Source of the DNA: Alentia gelatinosa
Taxonomy: Eukaryota; Annelida; Polychaeta; Phyllodocida; Polynoidae
Direction of reading: 5' to 3'
DNA length: 64,000 bases
Assembly: GCA_950022655.1 (NCBI GenBank)
Contig: OX465582.1
Coordinates: forward strand, 90,301,801 to 90,365,800
Program-made: the position numbers and the translations under genes
Notes under the pieces: generated by a model
What the model saw: only the letters and a program-made list of their open reading frames with translations
Told to the model about the DNA's origin: nothing
Database searches by the model: none
Shown: piece by piece, positions 42,880 through 51,116 of the stretch
How the letters are laid out: each line of letters starts with the position of its first letter
How positions within the stretch are numbered: position 1 is the first letter of the stretch

Positions 42880-43373
42880 TTTGTTTATTTTATGTTACGA
42901 CAGTGTCAGCATATCATGGGTGCGGTGTGGCGTAAAAATATTTTACGCCACGATGCGGCCGAACGGTATCTTTTCTCCTAGTGCGTAAAAGTGAGACATT
43001 CGTGCACCGGTATATAATAATACACAAGCGCTAGCGAATGTATTACGAGGTCAACCGCAGCCAATCTGAGACTGGGTGTACCGGGTACGCCCAGTCTCAG
43101 ACTCGCGGCAAAGTTGCAGTCTGAGATTGGGCGTATCTATGTACCTAGAATCGCAGAGTGTGGACTGGCCTTAAGAAAACATAGTTACTAAGTCCGTAGA
43201 AGTGTCAACTCTCAGTCTTTTGTTCCGTAATTACGGCCCTTCGCCTATGGCGTCAGGTCATAGTTGCGAGATGAAAAACCTTCAACGTTTCCTCTTATTA
43301 GAGCGTACGCTTTATACACCGTCTAGAGGTTATAGTAGGCCCATATAGACTGCATAAGAACTTTTCCTATATA

Positions 43374-43795
43374 CCCATTATTGAACTAACAAGAGTTACA
43401 TACCGCTGCTGGGGGTGCATTGAAAATAGGTTATGTGTCAAGGTTGACGTTTTCGTCCCGCTCTCATGTTTTCGTCCCGCTCTGACCTTTTCGTCCCGCT
43501 CTGATCATGTGATACAATACAGCAGCGGGACGAAACAATAGCTGTTGTAGTTACTCGATGAGGGTGGCCATTTGCTTCGGAAGTGTTTCAGGTAAAGAAT
43601 TAAACATTTTTATCGATATTTGAAGGTATATAGGAATAGGGAAACCAAGTACCGGTAAGTAAAAGTCAAAGTTACTTGGTAAGGCTTGGAAAAATTACTG
43701 CCCGTAGCTGACGCCTTGGGCAGTAATTTTTCCAAGCCTTACCTAGTAACTTTGAACTTTTGCTCACAGGAACATAGTTTCCCTCTATTCCTTCA
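43374..43795. mobile_element. Foldback element, TATATACC subclass (copy d)
   Basis: Module A 43374-43635 is bounded by TTCCTATATACC and GGTATATAGGAA. It contains three tandem copies of TTTTCGTCCCGCTCTGA. Module B 43626-43795 has arms of about 70 bp (GGGAAACCAAGTACCGGTAA.. / ..GGAACATAGTTTCCC) and the tip GTAGCTGACGCCTTGGG. Sister of 59733-60043. Confidence 0.8.
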
Positions 43796-44499
43796 CTATC
43801 TGCATGCTATTCACTGTGATATTGTTATTCACTTTCTAGTTATATTATAGTGTGTAATGAATTCTTCATTACCCAATCTCTTGTTATTCTCAACAATAAT
43901 TCACTCTGATAAACCATGACAGGTGTGGAGTGCAGAGCCTTACCGACAAAACAAGGTATATAACTACTAGTATTATGAACATGTAACTATTTGTAAAGTT
44001 CTGGCCTCTACTTCCCTAACCCCTACCAAAATATATTGCGAAGAGATTAGTCTTCTAAATTGTCCAAATTTAGTATTAAGACAGTCGCCATTTTGTAGCT
44101 GCTCCTCCCTGTCTTGATGCTGACCGTACGGCAGCCATGTAGTGAATGACTAGGTAGGCAGATTTAAGCCGAAGACAAACGAAAGACGTGAAAAAAACTA
44201 TAAAGCAAAGAGGACAAAAAAGTTTGGGACCGACTCAAAATGGTCAGAAAGTGAGGGGAAAAAACCCCTCCCATCTCGTGTGTATAAAACCAGCAAATTT
44301 TTGTTAGTGAAATCGCTTCCCCGACTGGCTTTGTGAGTTTTCACCTTCAAGTAGAACGATCGTCGTGCAGGGCCAGCTGAAGTTTTCAGGTCCCTGAAAC
44401 TTGGCCGGTATAAGATTTGCCCCGTCCACTCCCCCCCCCCCCCCCCGCCCACAGATCGCCCACTCACGCCCTTTCCCACCTCCTCTAAGATGCATTGAT

Positions 44500-44720
44500 T
44501 ATCAATGAGCGCCCCCGCTCTTCATATCCCATCATGCACCGCTCCCGGCGGCCCTGGGTCACGTGACCGAGCCCTACGTTTGCCGTCTGGGCGGGCGATA
44601 ATGGGGGATTTATTCCGCCCCGCGGGCCGACAGCGCCGTGCGGCGGGGGAGCGGGTAATTAGCGGGTGGCGGGGGACCAGTCACGTAAATATCACGTCAA
44701 GTGGCGTTCACGTGAAGGCC
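44500..44720. promoter_or_regulatory. CpG-rich promoter-like patch
   Basis: Dense CpG with ATCCCATCATGCACCGC (resembling a ZNF143/Staf site), GGTCACGTGACC (44557-44568), CACGTAAAT, and further CACGTCA/CACGTGA boxes. It is followed immediately by the first unit of a long tandem array. A promoter is plausible but no gene could be attached. Confidence 0.35.
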
Positions 44721-44736
44721 GTATCGGCACCTGTCC

Positions 44737-47260
44737 CATCGCTCGTTACTAGCGACGCTTTATCCACCATCGCTCGTTACTAGCGACTCTTTATCCATAA
44801 TGAAGGGTGGCTCCGCCCTCCTCCCCGCTGAACCAGCCTGAAGGCTCTGAAACCTCCGTAAAAAGTTTTCCCTCTGTCTGTCCCTCTCTGTTATTCTCCT
44901 CTTTCACTCTTTATATATTTGTGTCTCTCTGTCTCCCTCTGTCCCTCTCTCCCTATATCTCCTATCGCTCGTTAATAGCGACTCTTTATTCATAATGAAG
45001 GGTGGCTCCGCCCTCCTCCTCCCCGCTGAACCAACCTAGGGGTCTGAGACCACAGTGTGAGTCTCTCTGTCTCTCTTGCAATATCTCTATATGTTTATGT
45101 CTGTTCCTCTCTCCCTGTATCTTCTATCGCTCGTTAATAACGACACTTTAACCATAATGAAGGGTGGTTCTGCCCTCCCCGCTGAACCAACCTGAAGGGT
45201 CTGAGACTGCTGTATAAGTTTGACCGTCCCTCTCACTGTATCTTTCTCCGTCTCTCTCCCCGTTTCTCTCATCGCTCATTACTAGCGATGCTTTATTCAC
45301 CATCGCTCATTACTAGCGACTCTTTATTTATAATGAAGGATGTCTCCGCCCTCCTCGCCGCCCCTGAACCAGCCTGAAGGGTCTGAGACCACAGTGTGAG
45401 TCTCTCCGTCTCTCTTGCAATATCTCTATATGTCTATGCCCGTCCCTCTTTCCTTGTATCTTCTATCGCTCATTACTAGCTACTCTTTATCCATAATAAA
45501 GGGTGGCTCCTCGCTCCTTGCCGCTGAACCAGCATGGAGGGTCTGAGACCGCAGCGTAAGTCTTTCTGTCTCTCTTGCAGAATATTACTGTGTATCTTTA
45601 TCTCTGTCTCTCTCTCTGCCGCACCAACATTGAGGTTATGAGACTGCAGTGTGAGTCTCCTTCCATCTATCTCAAAGTATCTCTTTGTGTCTCTCTGTCT
45701 CTCTCTGTGTGTCTCTGTGTGTCTGCGTCTGTGTCTGTCTCTCTTTGTCTCTCTTTGTCTCTGTCTGTTTGTCTCTCCGTCTCTATCACTTTCTCTCTGT
45801 CTGTGTCTATCTCTATCCATCTCTCTCTGTCTCTCCCACTGTATCTCTGTCTGTGACTGTCTCTGTCCGTCTCTCTTACAGTATCTCCTTCTGTCTCTGT
45901 CTCTCTTCATCTCTCTTATCATCTCTCTCTCTCTGTCCCCCTCTCCCTGTGTCTCCTATTACTTCTTACTAGCGACTCTTTATCCATAATGAGGGGTGGT
46001 TCTGCCCTTCTTGTTGCACCAACATGGAGGGACTGAGACCATGATGTGAGTTTTATGTCAGTATGTCTGTCTCTCCGTATCTCGCTGTGCCTCTGTCTGT
46101 CTCTTTATCCTACCCCTAATATAAAATCCCATAGGCTTAACATTAAGTTTCCGTATGCCACGCTGGCTGGCATACAGAGTTTTATAAGGCACTAGTGGCA
46201 TACAGAATTGATATCATGTAATATTCCAAAATCGAGGAGACGGGGTAGGATAAAATCAAAACCTGATTCATTTTAATCTTGGCCACTGCATGCCACTCTT
46301 GGAGTTTTGGCTCTGGACTATTCTCGGCTTCGCCTCATGAAGTCACTTTGTCAAACTCCAGTCATGGCATACGGTGGCCAAGATTAAAACTCATCCAGTT
46401 TTACGATAGTATGTCTCTCTTTCTATGTCTGCCTGTCTCCTTCTCTCTCTGCATGAATTTGTGCCTCTGTCTGTGTCTGTGTCTGTCTGTCTCTTTCTGC
46501 AGTATATCTCTTTGACGACTCTGTTTGTGTTTGTCTCTATCTATCTCTCACTTTTTGTGTCTCTGTCTGTGTTTGTCTCTATCCGTCTCTGTCACTGTCT
46601 CTCTCTGTCTCTGTCTCCGTCTGTCTCTCTCATTGTATCTCTGTATTGTGTCTCCATGTGTCTGTCTCTCTCTGTGCCTCGCTGTGTCTTTCCCACTATC
46701 TCTCACTGTATCTCGCTGTGTCTCTCTCTGTCCCAGCTCTCTGTATCCTGTACCTCTTATCACTTCTTACTTGCGACTCTGTATCCAAAATGAAGGGTGG
46801 CTCCACCAATCCCATGCCAACCCTGAGTGTCTGAGGCAGCAGTTTGAGTCTCCTTCCGTCTATCTCAAAGTATCTTTCTGTGTCTCTCTGTCTCTGTATG
46901 TGTCTCTCTGTGTCTCTCACTCTGTCTCTCTGTGTCTCTCTCTCTGTCTCTCTTTGTCTCTCACTCTGTCTCCCTTTGTCTGGCTGTATTTGTCTCTCTT
47001 CATCTTTGTCACTTTCTCTTTGTCTGTATCTATCTATATCCATCTCTCTCCAACACTGTATCTCTGTCTGTGACTGTCTTTGTCTGTCTCTCTTACAGTA
47101 TCTTCTTCTGTCTCTGTCTCTCTCCATCTCTCTCTCCATCTCTCTCATCGTCTCTCTCTGTCCCTCTCTCCCTGTATCACTTCTTAATAGCGACTCTCTA
47201 TCCATAATCAAGGGTGGCTCCGCCCTTCTCACCGCTGAGCCAACCTGGAAGGTCTGAGAC
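44737..47260 (+). repeat. Pyrimidine-rich tandem array with a conserved GGGTGGCTCCGCCCT core
   Basis: A core ATCGCTCGTTACTAGCGACT + CTTTATCCATAATGAAGG + GTGGCTCCGCCCTC recurs near 44737, 44963, 45126, 45302, 45466, 45962, 46766 and 47187. It is separated by CTGT/CTCT-rich tracts of variable length. The core has two short hairpins (CGCT...AGCG and AGGGTGG...CCGCCCT). Frames in the tracts read as Ser/Leu/Val/Cys or Arg/Glu/Asp repeats and are not genes. A foldback element interrupts it at 46104-46402. Confidence 0.9.
46104..46402. mobile_element. Two-module foldback element (copy 9, boundaries visible)
   Basis: It lies inside CTGT-rich low-complexity DNA, so both outer limits stand out. Module A 46104-46255: TTTATCCTACCCC to GGGGTAGGATAAAA, with CCCATAGGCTTAACATTAAG. 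Module B 46258-46402: arms of 50 bp beginning AAAACCTGATTCATTTTAAT and ending AAAACTCATCCAGTTTT, tip TTCTCGGCTTCGCCTCATGAAG. The next bases return to the array, so A and B were inserted together. Confidence 0.85.
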
Positions 47261-47599
47261 CGCCGTACAAGTCTGTCTGTCTGTCTCTGTCTCTATCTGC
47301 CTGTCTGTCTCTCGATCTGCCTCTCTATGACTCTCTTTGTGTGTCTCTCTCTGTTATTGTTTTACTCTTTCCTTGTCTCTGTTTCTCTCTCTGTTTCTCT
47401 CCCTGTCTGCCTGACTTTCTCTATCCCTCTCTCTCTTGCTGCCACTCTCTGTCTCTGTCTCTCCTTCTTTCTGTTGTTATATATCGTCAAGCCCCACTGT
47501 CAATCACCACCCCCCACTCCACCCATCACTATAATAAGTCTGAACGCTACCCTCTACTCAATCATATAGCAGTATTGCGTTTTGTGCGGTGTGAAAACT

Positions 47600-48690
47600 C
47601 AACCGCGAGGAAACTACAATAACTGCTCATAAAAGTGGACTCTAACCTTTCGAAGTAGGCCTTCCAAGGATACTAAAAGTTGATACCTCGATATTTTGAC
47701 ATTATCATGAATCAGTATTCCTATTCTATTATTTCATAATTAGAACAAGGGTTGCATATATGTAGAGTCAAATTTGTGTGCATGAAGGTTTAAATGATGC
47801 TTGACTATGAATATTGCTATGGAAAATCTAAGAATCACATATTGCTTGACTCCCACTCTTAAGTAACAGTTTAAAAACTCCTGTCTTCAGATTTATTGAT
47901 TAGTCTGTCTGCATTAATGTGTATCTCTAAATCCATTAAATGAACCTTTGGACAAATCGGGAAATTCTTGATTCTCAATAATTATTACCTTTCGGAATCG
48001 TTACCCCAGCTGGAAATCTGTTGACTTCCTCTTTTATCATGATACTGACACACGAAAGACAAAACAAAATTCAAAACATTAATGACATTTTAATTTAGTT
48101 ATTCCCTAATCTTAACAGTGCTATAAATATCTGTACCCAAAAGGCATTACGCAACTGGGTGCTGTATTAGGCTTGAATAAGCCTATGATCCCCTTTAAAT
48201 ATTCCTACCCGAAACTAGTGATTGCCTGTGTTGTCCTAAGCTGATTGGATGTTGTGAATCAATTAGGGCCTCATAATATTGAACTATTTTCTATGCGCCG
48301 GGTTTTATGTCTGTACGTCAGTCATTGGCCCTTCATTAAAACTGAACGGAAACAAGGAAAGGAGGTCCGGACACTCTCCAAGCAGAGATCCCGCGCCCTG
48401 CTTCTCTCTCTGCGCCAGTGAACCTGATTGGTACAGAATTTGTCACTTATGCCAATTATTCAGGTGATAAGCTAGCCTGGAAGCCTGGCCTATGTGCTCA
48501 CTCACATTTTAGGCCAGGTAAGGCCAGCCATTTGTTGGTGCATTATGGGTAACACCTCAATTTTTCTGCTGCATTGTGGGATTATGCTACCATGGCACTC
48601 TCCTAGCAGAGATCCTGCGCTCTGCTTCTTCGAGAGATCTGCTGGGGGGAGTGCTACCTAAGCGGACCTAGACTGTAGAGCTAAGAGAGC
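47600..48690. other. Mostly unassigned stretch
   Basis: Low-complexity leaves off near 47560. The rest is AT-rich without recognised genes. Two related blocks (AGCAGAGATCC(C/T)GCGC(C/T)CTGCTTCT at 48380 and 48606) and two TGCATTRTGGG boxes (48540, 48574) are noted. Confidence 0.5.
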
Positions 48691-48700
48691 TGGTGTGACT

Positions 48701-49084
48701 GTCAGTTCTAGGTCTTTCTCTAGTATTTTTTTACTTTTTTTAATATTTTTCTTATTTCATTGATATACATAGACAGTCTGCTTATGTAGCAGGTTTTGTA
48801 TGCCATGTTTCTGTACAGGTTACATCGCACGAAGTCCAAAAGCTCCCTCTTGTCCGGCACGTCCCCGATATATCGGACCCAGGCCGGGATGTTGAGGTCC
48901 GAGGGTAGCTCGATCCGTGCTCCGAGGGCGTTGGGTAGCCCCGTCTCCCGCACGATGTCAGTTCTAAGTCTTTCTCTAGTATTTTTTTTACTTTTTTAAA
49001 TATTTTTCTTATTTCATTGATATACATAGACAGTCTGCTTATGTAGCAGGTTTTGTATGCCATGTTTCTGTACAGGTTACATCG
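48701..49084 (-). repeat. 127-bp direct repeats flanking a DIRS-like RT fragment
   Basis: 48701-48827 and 48957-49084 are near-identical direct repeats (GTCAGTTCTARGTCTTTCTC to CAGGTTACATCG). The 129 bp between encodes on the minus strand a stretch related to the RT N-terminal region of DIRS/Ngaro elements. The architecture could be a partial tandem duplication or a remnant with terminal repeats. Confidence 0.8.
48720..48953 (-). pseudogene. DIRS/Ngaro-like RT N-terminal region fragment
   Basis: The minus-strand frame contains ETGLPNALGARIELPSDLNI followed by PAWVRYIGD...DFVRC. It aligns with residues about 198-237 of the complete Ngaro RT in this window (TGLPNYLVAKIQIPSNMR...FLRYGWP). The conserved pattern is a Gly-Leu-Pro-Asn, Ala-(Arg/Lys)-Ile, Pro-Ser, Trp and a final aromatic/aliphatic block. 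It then runs directly into the 127-bp repeat. No catalytic motif is present. It comes from a different DIRS-like lineage than the intact element, judging by the sequence difference. Confidence 0.55.
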
Positions 49085-49089
49085 TGAAA

Positions 49090-49588
49090 ACGACACATAC
49101 ATTTGAGAGGTACAAAACTCTAGAGATTTATATACAGTATTACATTAAAGACGATTGATGAGATGAGATGAAGACTACTCTATAAGTCCATTCCCCCTTT
49201 ACTTCCATAGCCCAGGCTTTACATCTTAACCTGACATTTTTCTTGTACATGCTCAATGGGTTACTCATGGCCTTTGGTCAGGTGTGGTCATTGTTCCCCC
49301 TGGTGTTCCCCCCTTCTCACGTGCGACACGAGCGCCCCTCCTGCCCTCTAGCGGCTTTCTCACGTACTGCGCAGTCACGAGCGCGCCCACGGCACCGGTC
49401 CCGGTCTCACTTCTTCTCCAGCCCTACTGCAGTACACACATACCCCAGTACTTTCTCGTCCCACCCACCCACAACCTTACTTCTCCTCTTTCTACTCACG
49501 TAGGCCATTTTTATTTACCATTTGAATTTACCATGTATTGTATCCCATACAATTAACATTTATATTGTATATCATATTTCATTATCAT
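49090..49588. other. Unassigned stretch left of the Ngaro element
   Basis: Contains a CpG-rich piece (49310-49420, with TGCCCTCTAGCGGC resembling a CTCF site and GTGCGACACGAGCGC) but no supported exon. Confidence 0.4.
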
Positions 49589-49708
49589 AATTACGAACAA
49601 GCTGCGCTGCCCTTTAAAACATTTTTTATTAAGACAATAAACATTGTTTCATTGCGAATAAAATAGTAAAATATACATAGAGTATAATGTTTATGATTTG
49701 TTAGAAGC
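49589..49708 (-). repeat. Ngaro split direct repeat B2
   Basis: Identical to B1 (50012-50131). On the minus strand it carries AATAAAAAATG, a possible polyadenylation signal (49621-49631 region), and ends with AATT at the 3' limit of the element. Confidence 0.92.
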
Positions 49709-49852
49709 ATTTTTTGAAAAGTTAGATAAGACATTTGTAAAATTTAATAATAGACACTATGAACATCACAGTATTTGTAAAATGACATTTGAGTAATGAG
49801 TAAAATGACATAGTAAGTAAAAACATAAGAACCCTTGGTGTGGGTGGGTGGG

Positions 49853-50016
49853 TAAATAAATATCGATAAATGAGAGTGTGTGTACACGTCCGTCGGGTGC
49901 AACAAGCTGGCGAGGACTGAAGATCATGTGACGTGGTAGTAGTACAAGTGAGGAAAAATTCCAGAAGAGGGCGCCAGCGTCGGAATTAATACCAATTTCC
50001 AATTAGTTAACAATTA
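49853..50016 (-). repeat. Ngaro split direct repeat A2
   Basis: Identical to A1 (54812-54975). Contains GAAGAGGGCGCCAGCG and CGTGACATGATC-like boxes in the middle of the repeat, read on the appropriate strand. Adjoins B1 with AATTA shared. Confidence 0.92.
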
Positions 50017-50131
50017 CGAACAAGCTGCGCTGCCCTTTAAAACATTTTTTATTAAGACAATAAACATTGTTTCATTGCGAATAAAATAGTAAAATATACA
50101 TAGAGTATAATGTTTATGATTTGTTAGAAGC
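50012..50131 (-). repeat. Ngaro split direct repeat B1
   Basis: Identical to B2. It begins at the end of the recombinase gene (whose stop is at 50114-50116), so the last codons of the gene lie within the repeat. Confidence 0.92.
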
Positions 50132-51116
50132 CAAGGAAGACGAGATGGCTGTGGCAGTGTTTTTGGATATGTTGCGGGGGACATAAGCGCGAAGCCCTGG
50201 AAGAGACGACCAGGCCCCGTGAGCCATTATGTGCTCGTCAGTGACGCCAGAGGCCGCGGCCTGTCGCGCCCCCATCCTGCGAAGGCTGTGAAGAGTGAAA
50301 GCCGTTGCGTTGGTATAACCGAGGTCTTTGAGGAGTTTTCGACACGGAGGGAGAACGTCCTCAGGCCTTAAGCCCCGGCCGGCCTTGTCAACAAATGCGG
50401 GTGCGCCATGCCGAGACCGGGCAATGAGGGCCAGTGGCCGAGTGAATTGGGACCACAAACGATCGCCCGCAGTTTGTTGTTTTTGTCGTCGATACTGTTA
50501 TTAAGAGCGAGCCATCCACCTCCACGATATCCCCTCGTGTTAAGGTGTGAGGGGAGGCCCCGATGGGGCCTGTCATCAGGAGATTGGATTGTCTTAACAA
50601 TGAGGTAAATCCGAGGAGTAGCACGGTACGAGTAGGTGCCGCGGGTTGCCCCAACATCCGTAGGGCGTCCAATAATCCTTTGAAGACCTGGAGAGAAGGA
50701 GCGGGGGCCGGGGCGACCTTATGCGTCGACAGTTTTGTGACCCCCTTAAGGGCGCGTTCGACTAGCGGAGAAGCTAGTACCGCTATGTCCGCTGATATAA
50801 GGCGAAGAAATGTTCTAACGCCGGACACATAGTTCCGTATGGATGCCGGGGATTTAAGGGAGTTTGCCAAAAGTTGTATAAAAAGTGCTAGCTGGGTTGG
50901 TGTAGGGTGTGAATAGCTGTATCCATGTACTATCATGAATTTAACGTATACTTCCGACTGGCGATATAGGTTTCCGGTCGTTCCAGCTGCTGTAGCTGCT
51001 GCCCACGTTTCTTCTAACTGTCGTGCCAGCAGAGGGTTGCCTTGCTCTGTAAAGAGAAAGAGAAAAATGTTTTCTACGTCGGAGAGAGGACATATTTTAA
51101 TTCGACAGTAGAACAT
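50114..51116 (-). pseudogene. Tyrosine recombinase (integrase), split by a frameshift
   Basis: It would integrate the circular cDNA by a strand-exchange reaction with a covalent 3'-phosphotyrosine intermediate, without a target duplication. The first part (51116-50388, 242 residues) has the SAM-like N-terminal domain, the catalytic Arg of box I in GFTSLLRQSNLL (R175) and the hairpin Lys in STTKT (K212). The second part continues in the next frame (to 50114) with box II HSLRRMG (H and R), HGAW (His/Trp) and the nucleophile Tyr in LRAYVP. All catalytic residues are thus present but in two frames. The switch falls between about 50390 and 50460. It overlaps the end of RT by about 40 bases (start of the frame at 51116, no need for an ATG if translated by re-initiation or frameshift). 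The break may be a real inactivating mutation or a sequence error. Confidence 0.9.

Noticed and set aside
45476..47257. Overlapping Ser/Leu/Cys and Arg/Glu/Asp ORFs on both strands
   Set aside because: Arise from CTGT/CTCT tracts, with no conserved start or domain.
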